Counted from the stretch's first letter, positions 53,808-62,931 are shown. The stretch: DNA of 64,000 bases from an uncultured Mediterraneibacter sp. (GCA_944377745.1 CALWFV010000009.1:1-64000), one strand, 5' to 3'. The notes: a model not told the origin generated them from the sequence alone. A program made the numbers and translations.

Positions 53808-55521
53808 AAAATCAGGTGCAGCGGTGCTCTGCATCTGTATGGTAATGACGCTCGCGATGACCCTGCCGGGGAGAGTAAGAGCGGAGGAAACTGCCGGTCA
53901 GCCACAGGCAGAAAGCGGACAGGATACGGCTTCGGGCGGATCGGATCAGCCTGCGGCAGATTCGGGAAATGGAAATGCGGACCAGGGAAACGGAGGGGCT
54001 GCTAACACGCTGGCTCAGATTCTTCTGAGTGTGGGTGACGGACAGGAAACCCCGGTATTTAAAGCGGGAGAAGAGACTTCTCTTTCCATCAATATTATGA
54101 ACAAAGGGAATCAGGACGCACAGAATGTCCAGATCTCACCGGTTGTAGAAAATGTAAATGACTGGCCTTTCGACATGTCCAGGCTGAATTATGACAAAAG
54201 TGTCGGGACGGTCAAGGCGGGAGAGCAGCTTTCTGCAGTATGGGGAAATGACGACGGAGGAAAACTTGTCGTACGGGAAGATGTGACAGGACAGTCGTAT
54301 AAGCTTGTTTTCCGGATTACATACGATGATGGACAGAAGGCTTATGAGACAACAAAATATGTCTTTGTAAAGACAGAAGCAGCGCCGCAGAAAGGGAATG
54401 AGCAGAATAATGACCAGGGAGATTCCAGTAACGAATCCGGTCAGGAAAATCAGTCGGGATCCGGCGGAGGAGATGAGAACGGTGGAGAAGCAGCAGGCGG
54501 TACAGATGCAGGCGGCTGGGATGCCGGAATGGAAGCGGGAGGAGTATACAACAGCGATCCGATCGTGTCAGGCGGTTCCGGAAGTACTACGGACGGCTCC
54601 GTGCCCCGGGTCATCGTAACGGGGTTTGATACGAACCCCAAGGATGTAAAGGCCGGAAGTGACTTTAAGCTGACGGTCCATCTGAAAAATACATCAAAGA
54701 AAACAGCGGTATCCAACATGCTGTTTGATTTTCAGGCGCCTGCATCCGGCACAGACGCAGCTGCGGAAGCGCCGGCATTCCTGCCGACATCCGGTTCCAG
54801 TTCGGTTTATCTTGACAAGATCGCAGCGGATGGGACAAAGGACATTTCCATTGAGCTAAACGCCAGGGCAGATCTTGTACAGAAACCGTACAGTATTGAG
54901 ATGAGCATGAAATACGAAGACAAGAGTGCAACCCAGTTTGAAGGAAGTTCCAGTCTTGCGATCCCCATCAAACAGGAGCCGAGATTTGAGTTCAGTGAGA
55001 TCCAGGTGGCTCCGGATACGGTTTCGGTGGGAGAAGAAGCGAACATCACGTCAAATCTCTATAATCTGGGAAGAGTGAAACTTTATAATGTTAAAGTAAA
55101 GTTTGAAGGTGACGCGATCGAGGGTCAGGAACAGTTCATCGGTAATCTGGACTCCGGAGCAACGGGGATGATCGACGGGATCGTTACGGCTGTGGCGGAA
55201 GCATATGATGAGTCTAACTGTAAACTGATCATGACCTACGAGGATGATGCCGGAAATGTCTCTACAGTGGAGCAGCCATTTACGATGACGGTGATACCGG
55301 CGGCTGACATGACAGATATGACGATGACGGACATCCCGGAGGAGCAGTCGGGTCCGTCTATCCCCGTGATCCTTCTGGTGATCGTAATTGTCATTGCGGT
55401 AGCCGCGATTATCACAGTTGTTGTTATCAGGAGAAGAAAAAAGAAATTGATCGCAGCGGAAGAGGAGGAATTGATGGATGAGGTGGATCGACTTACTGAG
55501 GATGAGCATCAGCAGCCTTAG
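53794..55521 (+). CDS. Secreted, membrane-anchored CARDB/S-layer-like partner protein
   Basis: The 575-residue protein has a signal peptide (cleavage near ALPGRVRA-EE at ~31), Gly/Ser/Asn/Gln-rich linkers (~35-70 and ~195-265) and two or three CARDB/COG1361-type beta-sandwich domains (VFKAGEETSLSINIMNKGNQDAQNVQISP; FKLTVHLKNTSKKTAVSNM; EEANITSNLYNLGRVKLYNVKVKFEG). A C-terminal membrane helix (~518-543) ends in a basic and acidic tail. It lies between ATPase and permease and overlaps both. It sits where MacA-like adaptors usually are. I infer an extracellular adaptor or substrate-capture role. Confidence 0.8.
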   Translation: MKLIKKSGAAVLCICMVMTLAMTLPGRVRAEETAGQPQAESGQDTASGGSDQPAADSGNGNADQGNGGAANTLAQILLSVGDGQETPVFKAGEETSLSINIMNKGNQDAQNVQISPVVENVNDWPFDMSRLNYDKSVGTVKAGEQLSAVWGNDDGGKLVVREDVTGQSYKLVFRITYDDGQKAYETTKYVFVKTEAAPQKGNEQNNDQGDSSNESGQENQSGSGGGDENGGEAAGGTDAGGWDAGMEAGGVYNSDPIVSGGSGSTTDGSVPRVIVTGFDTNPKDVKAGSDFKLTVHLKNTSKKTAVSNMLFDFQAPASGTDAAAEAPAFLPTSGSSSVYLDKIAADGTKDISIELNARADLVQKPYSIEMSMKYEDKSATQFEGSSSLAIPIKQEPRFEFSEIQVAPDTVSVGEEANITSNLYNLGRVKLYNVKVKFEGDAIEGQEQFIGNLDSGATGMIDGIVTAVAEAYDESNCKLIMTYEDDAGNVSTVEQPFTMTVIPAADMTDMTMTDIPEEQSGPSIPVILLVIVIVIAVAAIITVVVIRRRKKKLIAAEEEELMDEVDRLTEDEHQQP

Positions 55522-56899
55522 AAGACGCAAGCTCAGGACTTTTCTGACTGTTCTGGGAGTGGTGATCGGAACCGCCTCCATTGTCGTGATGATATCTCTG
55601 GGGCTGGGGCTGCAGCAGTCCATGTATGAGGAAGTGGAGCAGAGCGGCGGAACGACTAGCCTTACCGTGACAGGGAAAATGGGCGACGGCATGTATACGA
55701 GTTACAGCTATGGCATGGACGGAACCTCAGAAGAACCCTCGCAGAAATATGTGACAGACGATCTGATCGAAGAACTCAGGGGACTGGAACATGTGAAAAG
55801 CGCCAATCCAGTGCTCAATGTGAGCGCGCTGGCGCTCAAAGGCAGATATATCGGTTATCTGGATCTTTATGGAATGACGCCGGAAGAACTTAAGCTCCGT
55901 AATATTGAGCTGGAGCCGGGCGGGAGACTGCCGGATCCGGACAGTGCGGAACTGGAACTGGTGGTTGGAAACGGGGTCATCACAAATTTTTATGAGGAAT
56001 CTACGGGAAGGGGATACTGGGAGACCGGCGAGCTGCCCGACATTGATTTTAAAACGGATCAGCTTTTTCTCATTCTTGACCAGGACGCATATTATTCCAG
56101 TCAGAATTCCCCTTCGGTCGGCCTGGAAGAGAATACAGGCGGGGAGACCGGGACTGTCACACAGACAAAGGCACCGAAGAAACACGTCGTACATGCCTGC
56201 GGAGTAGTGGCGGGAGGAGTGGACTCATATAATTCAAATTCCTATTCTGTATTCTGTGACATTAATGTCCTGAAATCGACTCTTCAGAAAGAATTCCGTG
56301 GACGTGCGATTCCGGGACAGCCAACTACAAAAAGTGGAAAACCGTACCGACAGTTCGTATATTCATCTGCCAGTGTTCAGGCAGATGATATGGATCATGT
56401 GGAAGAACTGGCGGATACGATCCGCTCTATGGGATATGATGTCTCCACAAATATTGAGTATATCAACAGCATGAAAAAGCAGTTTGCCATGGTTCAGGGA
56501 GTACTTGGAGGCATTGGAGCTGTTTCGCTGTTCGTGGCGGCGATCGGTATCACAAATACGATGATGATGTCTATTTATGAAAGGACAAAAGAGATTGGCG
56601 TTATGAAGGTGATCGGGTGCAGTCTGAAGAACATACGGCAGATGTTTCTCCTGGAAGCCGCGTTTATCGGTTTTATGGGAGGCGTTGTGGGAAATATCCT
56701 GAGTTTTATCATGTCTGCGGCAGTCAACTTTGTTGTGTCAGGAGAAAGTATGGGGGTGAGCGGGAAGCTTTCTTATATCCCTCCCTGGCTGGCGCTTGCA
56801 GCGCTGGGGTTCGCGGTTCTTGTGGGAATGGCTGCGGGATATTTCCCGGCGCTCAGGGCGATGCGGCTGAGCCCACTGGCTGCCATCAGAAACGAATAG
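55478..56899 (+). CDS. MacB-type ABC permease
   Basis: The 473-residue permease has an N-terminal helix with the typical RMSISSLRRRKLRTFLTVLGVVIGTASIV start and a ~290-residue extracellular core domain. Three C-terminal helices form the FtsX domain (ITNTMMMSIYERTKEIGVMKVIGCSLKNIRQMFLLEA). This is the MacB layout without a fused ATPase. It starts inside the previous gene (44-bp overlap) behind GGAGGAATTG. It ends before a terminator. Confidence 0.92.
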   Translation: MRWIDLLRMSISSLRRRKLRTFLTVLGVVIGTASIVVMISLGLGLQQSMYEEVEQSGGTTSLTVTGKMGDGMYTSYSYGMDGTSEEPSQKYVTDDLIEELRGLEHVKSANPVLNVSALALKGRYIGYLDLYGMTPEELKLRNIELEPGGRLPDPDSAELELVVGNGVITNFYEESTGRGYWETGELPDIDFKTDQLFLILDQDAYYSSQNSPSVGLEENTGGETGTVTQTKAPKKHVVHACGVVAGGVDSYNSNSYSVFCDINVLKSTLQKEFRGRAIPGQPTTKSGKPYRQFVYSSASVQADDMDHVEELADTIRSMGYDVSTNIEYINSMKKQFAMVQGVLGGIGAVSLFVAAIGITNTMMMSIYERTKEIGVMKVIGCSLKNIRQMFLLEAAFIGFMGGVVGNILSFIMSAAVNFVVSGESMGVSGKLSYIPPWLALAALGFAVLVGMAAGYFPALRAMRLSPLAAIRNE

Positions 56900-56947
56900 A
56901 AAATTTCTGACAAGGGAAAATTGTACAGTAAATAAAATACGCAACGG

Positions 56948-56996
56948 ATACCGGGCTGTACAGGGGCGGAGAGTCCTCTGGCACCCGGTATTTTTG
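56948..56996 (+). terminator. Terminator of the MacB-type operon
   Basis: ATACCGGG (56948-56955) pairs with CCCGGTAT (56984-56991), followed by TTTTTG. Confidence 0.8.
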
Positions 56997-57089
56997 TGCG
57001 ATACGCCCAACCGGGGTCCTGGATACTGCATACAATTTCGGGATGTGATTTTAGGTGAGTTATGAAATGAAACATTTTCCAAAATATAC

Positions 57090-57131
57090 TTGACTTACAT
57101 AAAGACATAGTGTACTATCTAACTATAGCAC
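57090..57131 (+). promoter_or_regulatory. Promoter with overlapping operator for the YtrA-type operon
   Basis: TTGACT (57090-57095), a 17-bp spacer and TACTAT (57113-57118). An imperfect dyad, TAGTGTACTA near 57108 and TATAGCACTG near 57123, overlaps the -10, as expected for a GntR/YtrA repressor site. The leader before the first gene is ~90 nt with no other feature that I can see. Confidence 0.6.
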
Positions 57132-57209
57132 TGATACAGATGGTGACGTAAATGATAAAGATACGCGGAGCACCGGGAGGGTGTTCATATAATGTAATGG
57201 AGGGATGAC

Positions 57210-57572
57210 ATGGAATACAGCGCGGGAACTCCGATCTATCTGCAGGTGATCCGGGAACTGCAGAAGAAGATGATCAAGGGCGAGTTAAAACCCGGAGACA
57301 AGATGCCCTCAAGCCGTGAACTGGCGGTCCTGTATAAGGTGAATCAGAACACGGCGGCAAGGATCTACCGGGAGATGGAAAGTGAAGGATACTGTTATAC
57401 GAAACGGGGCATCGGGACATTCGTCTCGGAGGAGGAAAATATGTTTGAGAACCTGAAAAAAGAGATGGCCGAGGAACTTTTGAAAAATTTTATGCATGAG
57501 ATGAAAGACCTGGGATTTCAGAAAGGCGATATTCTCTGCCAGGTGGCGGATTATAAGGAGGAGCAGGAATGA
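57210..57572 (+). CDS. GntR-family regulator, YtrA subfamily
   Basis: The 120-residue regulator has an N-terminal winged helix (PIYLQVIRELQKKMIKGELKPGDKMPSSRELAVLYKVNQNTAARIYREMESEGYCYTKRGIGTFV) and only a short C-terminal helical tail, the YtrA type. Such regulators repress adjacent ABC exporter genes and respond to envelope-active agents. GGAGGG precedes the ATG. Its stop overlaps the ATG of the ATPase (ATGA). Confidence 0.93.
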   Translation: MEYSAGTPIYLQVIRELQKKMIKGELKPGDKMPSSRELAVLYKVNQNTAARIYREMESEGYCYTKRGIGTFVSEEENMFENLKKEMAEELLKNFMHEMKDLGFQKGDILCQVADYKEEQE

Positions 57573-58255
57573 TACTGGAGTGTAAAGATCTGACAAAAAC
57601 ATTTGTGGGAAAAAGAGCGGTTTCCAATGTAAATCTGAGCATGGAAAAGGGCAGGATATATGGACTGCTGGGAGAAAACGGAAGCGGGAAGACAACATGG
57701 ATGAAAATGACAGCGGGACTTACGAAACCGTCGTCAGGAGAGATCCTGTACAAAGACCATCCGCTCTGCTACAGAGACAAGGCGGAGATTGCCTATATGT
57801 CTACGGAACCTTTTTACTATGATTATATGAAGGTAGAGGATGTAGGGCAGTATTATCAGGACTTCTTCGAGGATTTTGACCGGGAGAAATTCAACGGGCT
57901 TGTAGAAAAAGCCGGGCTGGAAAACAGGATGAAAGTGAGAAATCTTTCCAGTGGAATGGGCGCAAAACTCAAGATCGTGGCAACGATGTCACGGAAGGCG
58001 GTCCTCTGCCTGCTGGATGAGCCGTTGAACGGGATTGATTATAAAGCGAGAGAAGAAATCATTTCTCTTATCCTGAGCGAGGCAGGAGAAGACAATACGA
58101 TTGTGATATCCACCCATTTGCTGGAAGAGGTGGAGAGTTTTATTGATGAAGCGATATTTATCAAATCGGGAGAAGTCCTGAAAGTGGCGGATCTTGAAAG
58201 AGAGAGGATCACGAGCGGGCGATCCCTCACGGATATTTATATGGACGTTATGTAA
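57569..58255 (+). CDS. ABC-2 exporter ATP-binding protein (YtrB-like)
   Basis: The 228-residue ATPase has Walker A GENGSGKTT (35-43). The signature loop has drifted to LSSGMGAKL instead of LSGGQ, as in many YtrB/CcmA-like exporters. Walker B is LCLLDEPLNGID with 'STHLLEEVE'. AGGAGCAGG lies before the ATG, inside the regulator gene. The membrane subunit follows 13 bp later. Confidence 0.92.
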   Translation: MILECKDLTKTFVGKRAVSNVNLSMEKGRIYGLLGENGSGKTTWMKMTAGLTKPSSGEILYKDHPLCYRDKAEIAYMSTEPFYYDYMKVEDVGQYYQDFFEDFDREKFNGLVEKAGLENRMKVRNLSSGMGAKLKIVATMSRKAVLCLLDEPLNGIDYKAREEIISLILSEAGEDNTIVISTHLLEEVESFIDEAIFIKSGEVLKVADLERERITSGRSLTDIYMDVM

Positions 58256-58268
58256 GGAGGAGAGTAAA

Positions 58269-59039
58269 ATGGGAAAACTGATAAAATATGAATGGAAGAA
58301 ACAAAGGACGTCAAGGATGGTGATGCTGGTCGGACTGGCGGTCTGCCTGCTGGCATTTATATGGGGACTGATCTTTGAAAGCGACAGCGTTGCGACATGT
58401 TCTCTCGGTCTGATGCTATGCGGATCATTTCTCCTGCTCCTTTATACGGGAGTGGAGAGTATCCTGGTGCTCAACCGTGATCTGAAGACAAAGCAGAGCT
58501 ATATGTTGTGGATGGTGCCAAAGTCCATATGGGAAATTTTCGGGGCAAAGTTCCTGGCTGCGATCTTACAGATGCTGTTTGTGTTTGCGTTGTTTTTTGG
58601 CGCGGGATGCATCTCTCTGATATCTGCGCTTTATGCTTCGGGAGGGATCCGGCAGATCGCGGAGGCGTGTACGAGGATATTTGAATTTCTTGTCACCGGA
58701 ACGACAGATTATAATAAGGGGGCAATCTTCCTGAATCTGATCTGGTTCGCCTTCAGTTTTTTTGTCGCGTGGACAGAGGTCATCATGATCGGTTTTCTGG
58801 CAGTGGTACTGTCCAGGACTTTGCTGATCCGGTCGAGGTTTGCAGGATTCTTTGCGGTCATTCTTTTCTTTGTTATCAACTGGATCGCAGAGCGGGGAAG
58901 CTATCTTGTGACACAGATTCCCGGTCTTGAGGTGTCTCCGATCGGCATGAATGTCTGGGAAATCTTCTATTATCTGATCTTCTGTGTGGTTGTTTTTGCG
59001 GTGACATGTGTTCTGGCTGACCGTAAGCTGAGTGTGTAG
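58269..59039 (+). CDS. ABC-2 exporter membrane subunit
   Basis: The 256-residue protein has about six membrane helices (residues ~20-245) and a basic N-terminus (MGKLIKYEWKKQRTSRM) typical of ABC-2 permeases paired with YtrB-like ATPases. AAGGAGGAG precedes ATG 58269. The open frame from 58194 overlaps the ATPase gene and is rejected. The exported substrate is unknown. Confidence 0.88.
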   Translation: MGKLIKYEWKKQRTSRMVMLVGLAVCLLAFIWGLIFESDSVATCSLGLMLCGSFLLLLYTGVESILVLNRDLKTKQSYMLWMVPKSIWEIFGAKFLAAILQMLFVFALFFGAGCISLISALYASGGIRQIAEACTRIFEFLVTGTTDYNKGAIFLNLIWFAFSFFVAWTEVIMIGFLAVVLSRTLLIRSRFAGFFAVILFFVINWIAERGSYLVTQIPGLEVSPIGMNVWEIFYYLIFCVVVFAVTCVLADRKLSV

Positions 59040-59049
59040 GAGGCGGCAT

Positions 59050-59520
59050 ATGAAAAAAGGGATAGTCTTGCTGGCGTGTTTGGTGATATTGTTGTCGGGC
59101 TGCAGTTCGGAGAAGGCTGAAGAAACCGGGGCGGTGAGCCGTTCTGATGTAGAGACCATAATGATCGATGGCAGAGAGTACAGCGTGATCAGTACGGAAG
59201 AGGAACTTCGTTCCATAGGCAGGACGCTTCCTCTTTCAGGAAACTATGTGCTGGGAAATGACATCACACTGACGAAGGAGTGGACTCCTCTGGGGAGTGA
59301 AGATGACCCTTTTACCGGCAGATTTGAGGGGGACGGATATGTGATCCGTGATCTGAAGGTAAACGGGGAAGACGCTGATCAGGGGTTTTTCCGGGCAAGT
59401 GACGGAGCAGCCATCCATGAACTGGTCCTGGAAGATACGGAGATATCTTCAGTGAACTTTTTCCCGATCGTGGGAAATGCGGTGGATACGGAGATAGAGG
59501 GGGGGCAGGTGGATCAGTGA
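59050..59520 (+). CDS. Lipoprotein with GLUG-like beta-solenoid start
   Basis: The 156-residue protein has a lipoprotein signal (LLSGC, Cys18). The mature part contains 'LSGNYVLGNDITLTKEWTPLG...PFTGRFEGDGYVIRDLKV', the usual capping segment in front of GLUG or adhesin beta-solenoid repeats, but it stops after about two rungs. It may be a cut-down relative of longer surface proteins. AGGAGG precedes the ATG, 10 bp after the ABC-2 permease, so it belongs to the YtrA operon. Its end overlaps the convergent pseudouridine synthase gene by 7 bp. Confidence 0.75.
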   Translation: MKKGIVLLACLVILLSGCSSEKAEETGAVSRSDVETIMIDGREYSVISTEEELRSIGRTLPLSGNYVLGNDITLTKEWTPLGSEDDPFTGRFEGDGYVIRDLKVNGEDADQGFFRASDGAAIHELVLEDTEISSVNFFPIVGNAVDTEIEGGQVDQ

Positions 59521-60407
59521 TCCATAAGGATCACTGCCATATCTTCCGGCAGTGGTGCTTTAAACTCCATTGTTTTCCCGGTAATGGGGTGGCGGAAACT
59601 TAACCGGTGAGAATGGAGCGCCTGGCGGGAGATGAACTCCATGTCGGGATTGTAGAGGTAATCTCCGATGAGGGGATGACCGATATGTTTCATATGAACA
59701 CGGATCTGATGGGTGCGGCCGGTCTCAAGAATGAGTGAGACGAGGCTGTGCCCGTTTTTTTCGTTGATGACCCGGTAATGAGTAACCGCGTCTTCTCCGT
59801 GTTCGTGATCGATCTTCCGCTCGATCAGAGAAGTCCCGGCCCTTCCGATCGGCGCGTTGATCGTACCCTGGGAAGGTGTGACCTGACCGCGAACAATGGC
59901 AAGATATTCCCTTGTGACCTCATGGCGGACCGCCATCTGGGACAGGATACTGGAGCTGACCAGATGCTTGGCGATCACAGTCAGACCGGAGGTGTCCCGG
60001 TCGAGACGGTTTGTACACCGAAAGATGAAAGGTTTGTTTTGCCTTGTATAATAATACATCAGAGCATTTGCAAGGGAATTGCGGTAATTGTTGAGGGATG
60101 GATGGATAGGCATCCCCGCAGGCTTGTTGATGACGATGAGATCATCGTCCTCGTACACAATATCAAGAGGAAGTTCCACAGGGGGAATATTTGGGGAAGA
60201 TTGGTTCTCCTGAATGTGTATGGTGAGAGTATCGCCCTCTGTGAGAAGTGTTTTCATATATGACCAGGTTCCGTTGATCAGGATGCTCTCAGGCATTTTT
60301 TTGAGCTGTGTCAGATTCTGATAAGAGTAGCCGTGGCGGCGGAGAAATTGTTCTACGCGGAGACTGTTTTCAGTATTTTTAATGGTGTAGGTGATGATAC
60401 GGTTCAT
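59514..60407 (-). CDS. RluA-family pseudouridine synthase
   Basis: The 297-residue enzyme isomerises uridines in rRNA or tRNA. It has an N-terminal S4-like region (VEQFLRRHGYSYQNLTQLKKMPESILINGT) and the catalytic RLDRDTSGL (Asp136), followed by 'GRTHQIRVHMKHIGHPLIGD', the RluA-class signature. The exact target is not predictable. AAAGG lies just before the ATG on the minus strand. The upstream side carries the 64-bp perfect palindrome. Confidence 0.92.
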   Translation of the reverse strand: MNRIITYTIKNTENSLRVEQFLRRHGYSYQNLTQLKKMPESILINGTWSYMKTLLTEGDTLTIHIQENQSSPNIPPVELPLDIVYEDDDLIVINKPAGMPIHPSLNNYRNSLANALMYYYTRQNKPFIFRCTNRLDRDTSGLTVIAKHLVSSSILSQMAVRHEVTREYLAIVRGQVTPSQGTINAPIGRAGTSLIERKIDHEHGEDAVTHYRVINEKNGHSLVSLILETGRTHQIRVHMKHIGHPLIGDYLYNPDMEFISRQALHSHRLSFRHPITGKTMEFKAPLPEDMAVILMDH

Positions 60408-60434
60408 GGAAAGCCTTTCTGTCGGAATATTCTG

Positions 60435-60498
60435 GATAAATTTTTAACAGGTGCCGTGTACTTTGTACAAAGTACACGGCACCTGTTAAAAATTTATC
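60435..60498. repeat. Perfect 64-bp palindrome
   Basis: The 31 bases from 60435 (GATAAATTTTTAACAGG...) are the exact reverse complement of 60468-60498, with a central TA. The core GTGCCGTGTACTTTG recurs in degenerate form at 52004-52035, and AAAGTACACGCCAC follows at 60511-60524. It lies in the divergent intergenic region between the pseudouridine synthase and the sugar operon. It could be extruded as a cruciform or form a strong RNA hairpin. Confidence 0.9.
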
Positions 60499-60590
60499 AA
60501 ACGCCGTTCCAAAGTACACGCCACTTATAATATCACATTATCTTGAAATAGTGACACGTTTCTGAAAATTTTATCATGTCTCTTCAGACC

Positions 60591-60610
60591 GGTTATTTCC
60601 TATAATAACC
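60591..60610 (+). promoter_or_regulatory. -10 region inside a dyad, sugar operon promoter
   Basis: GGTTATT (60591-60597) and AATAACC (60604-60610) form a perfect dyad that contains TATAAT (60601-60606). A good -35 is not seen at 17 bp. A regulator bound here could block the promoter of the SBP operon. Confidence 0.5.
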
Positions 60611-60647
60611 ACAACAAAGATAAAACAGTGAAAAGGAGGAAGGTTTT

Positions 60648-61994
60648 ATGAAGAAGAAAAGAGTACTTGCTTTTGTACTTGCGGCAGCGATGGTCGGAGG
60701 ACTGGTGACGGGCTGCGGAAGCTCAAATGACTCAAAGGAAGGAGGTTCGTCCGGCGGCGGAAGTACGTCCTCGGGAAAAGTCTATTATCTGAACTTCAAG
60801 CCGGAGCAGGCGGATCAGTGGGTGGAACTTGCTGAGCAGTATACGGATGAAACAGGGGTACAGGTTGATGTGCAGACAGCAGCTTCCGGTACATATGAGT
60901 CGCAGCTTAAATCGGAGATGGCGAAAGATGAGGCTCCTACGCTGTTCCAGGTAAACGGGCCGGTTGGACTTGCCACATGGAAGGATTACTGTTATGACCT
61001 GTCAGACAGTGCAGTGTACAAAGACGTATCAAGCGATGACTATGTCCTCAAAGACGGAGATCGGGTGCTCGGCCTTGCATATGTGATCGAGACCTATGGA
61101 CTGATCTATAACAAGGCGATCCTGAACGACTATTTCAGTGCGGACTGGTCCACAGTGAAGTCTATTGATGATCTGAATAATTTCGAAGCTCTTAAAACAG
61201 TGGCAGAAGAAATACAGGCACACAAAGACGATCTGGGAGTAGAGGGGGCGTTTACATCCGCGGGCATGGATTCGTCCTCAGACTGGAGATTTAAGACTCA
61301 TCTTGCGAATCTGCCAATCTACTATGAGTATAAAGACAGAGGAATCACATCAACGGATGCGATCGAGGGTACATACCTTGATAACTATAAACAGATCTGG
61401 GATCTGTACATCAACAATGCGACATGTGAGCCGTCCATGATCTCCTCCAAGACAGGAGATGACGCCTCATCGGAATTTGCTCTGGGAGAGGCTGTGTTCT
61501 ATCAGAACGGTACATGGGCGTACAACGATATCAAGGACAATGAAGTGGCAGATGAAGATCTCGGAATGCTCCCAATCTATATCGGCGTTGACGGAGAAGA
61601 AAATCAGGGGCTCTGCACAGGCTCCGAGAACTACTGGTGCGTAAATAAGAATGCTTCAGAGGAGGATATTCAGGCGACACTTGATTTTATGCAGTGGGTG
61701 GTTGAAAGCGACGAGGGCCGCGACATGCTGGCAAATCAGATGGGATTCGTGACTCCGTTTACCACATTCGCTGATTATCTCCCGGCTAATCCGCTGGTAC
61801 TGGCAAACGATGAGTATGACAAAGCTGGAAAGACTCCTGTAAGCTGGAACTTTACGACAATGCCGTCCGAAAACTGGAAAAATAATCTGGGAAGCGCTCT
61901 TCTTGAGTACGCACAGGGAACAGGCGACTGGAACGGCGTTGTGACGGCATTCGTAGATGGCTGGAAAACAGAGTATGCAGCTGCAAACAAGTGA
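60648..61994 (+). CDS. Sugar ABC transporter substrate-binding lipoprotein
   Basis: The 448-residue family 1 solute-binding protein has a lipobox (VTGC, Cys23), a Gly/Ser linker, an N-lobe (QWVELAEQYTDETGVQVDVQTAASG) and the sugar-site loop (GLAYVIETYGLIYNKAIL). The C-lobe ends with 'GTGDWNGVVTAFVDGWKTEYAAANK'. AGGAGGAAGG precedes the ATG. Two permeases follow behind a hairpin that may lower their expression. No ATPase is encoded here, so a shared MsmX-type ATPase is expected. Confidence 0.94.
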   Translation: MKKKRVLAFVLAAAMVGGLVTGCGSSNDSKEGGSSGGGSTSSGKVYYLNFKPEQADQWVELAEQYTDETGVQVDVQTAASGTYESQLKSEMAKDEAPTLFQVNGPVGLATWKDYCYDLSDSAVYKDVSSDDYVLKDGDRVLGLAYVIETYGLIYNKAILNDYFSADWSTVKSIDDLNNFEALKTVAEEIQAHKDDLGVEGAFTSAGMDSSSDWRFKTHLANLPIYYEYKDRGITSTDAIEGTYLDNYKQIWDLYINNATCEPSMISSKTGDDASSEFALGEAVFYQNGTWAYNDIKDNEVADEDLGMLPIYIGVDGEENQGLCTGSENYWCVNKNASEEDIQATLDFMQWVVESDEGRDMLANQMGFVTPFTTFADYLPANPLVLANDEYDKAGKTPVSWNFTTMPSENWKNNLGSALLEYAQGTGDWNGVVTAFVDGWKTEYAAANK

Positions 61995-62036
61995 TCTAAA
62001 AGGAAATTTTAAGATTTCCTCCTAAAAGAAACAAGA

Positions 62037-62069
62037 AAAGGGCTCCGGCAGTTTATGGCGGAGCTCTTT
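62037..62069 (+). terminator. Attenuating hairpin between binding protein and permeases
   Basis: An 11-bp stem (AAAGGGCTCCG-type arm ending 62047 with CGGAGCTCTTT 62059-62069) followed by a short T stretch. Such hairpins commonly keep binding-protein transcripts more abundant than permease transcripts. Confidence 0.65.
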
Positions 62070-62088
62070 GCAGGAAGGAGAGGAAAAA

Positions 62089-62931
62089 ATGCAGAAAGCA
62101 ATAAAAAAATATTTCCCGATATTTGTACTTCCCACAATGATCGCATTCGCAATCGGATTTCTGGCTCCGTTTCTCCTCGGAATCTATCTTTCGTTTTGTG
62201 ATTTCACGACAGTAACGGATGCAGAATTTATCGGGATCGGAAATTATCTGAAAATACTGGGGGATGCGGAGTTTATCCATTCGCTGTGGTATACTGCTCT
62301 GTTTACGATCGTTACGGTGATCCTCATCAATGTGCTTGCTTTTGCGGTGGCGTTGCTCCTGACAAAAGGGATCCGCGGGACAAACGTGTTCCGTACTGTA
62401 TTTTTCATGCCGAACCTGATCGGAGGCATCGTGCTGGGCTATGTGTGGCAGCTTCTTCTCAACGGCGTACTCGCACATTTTGAGAGAACTCTGACCTATT
62501 CGGAATGGTTTGGATTCTGGGGACTTGTCATCCTGATGCTCTGGCAGCAGATCGGATATATGATGATCATCTACATTTCCGGTATTCAGAATATACCGGG
62601 CGATCTCATTGAAGCGGCAAAGATTGACGGGGCAAGACCGTCTCAGATCCTGCGGCATGTTACGATTCCCATGGTCATGCCATCCATCACGATCTGTACA
62701 TTTCTTACTCTGACCAACGGTTTCAAACTGTTTGACCAGAACCTTGCGCTGACTAACGGCGCTCCGTCAAAGATGTCGGAACTGCTGGCGCTGAATATCT
62801 ATAATACATTCTACGGAAGAGCAGGATGGGAAGGCGTCGGACAGGCAAAGGCCGTTATATTCTTTATCATAGTCGGAGTGATCGCGTTGATTCAGAACAA
62901 GCTTACGACATCTAAGGAGGTGCAGCAGTAA
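62089..62931 (+). CDS. MalF/UgpA-like sugar ABC permease
   Basis: The 280-residue permease has six membrane helices and the EAA loop 'GDLIEAAKIDGARPSQIL'. Typical start MQKAIKKYFPIFVLPTMIAFAIGFLAPFLLG. GGAAGGAGAGG precedes ATG 62089. A TTG seven codons earlier is rejected. Its stop overlaps the start of the next permease (TAATG). Confidence 0.93.
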   Translation: MQKAIKKYFPIFVLPTMIAFAIGFLAPFLLGIYLSFCDFTTVTDAEFIGIGNYLKILGDAEFIHSLWYTALFTIVTVILINVLAFAVALLLTKGIRGTNVFRTVFFMPNLIGGIVLGYVWQLLLNGVLAHFERTLTYSEWFGFWGLVILMLWQQIGYMMIIYISGIQNIPGDLIEAAKIDGARPSQILRHVTIPMVMPSITICTFLTLTNGFKLFDQNLALTNGAPSKMSELLALNIYNTFYGRAGWEGVGQAKAVIFFIIVGVIALIQNKLTTSKEVQQ

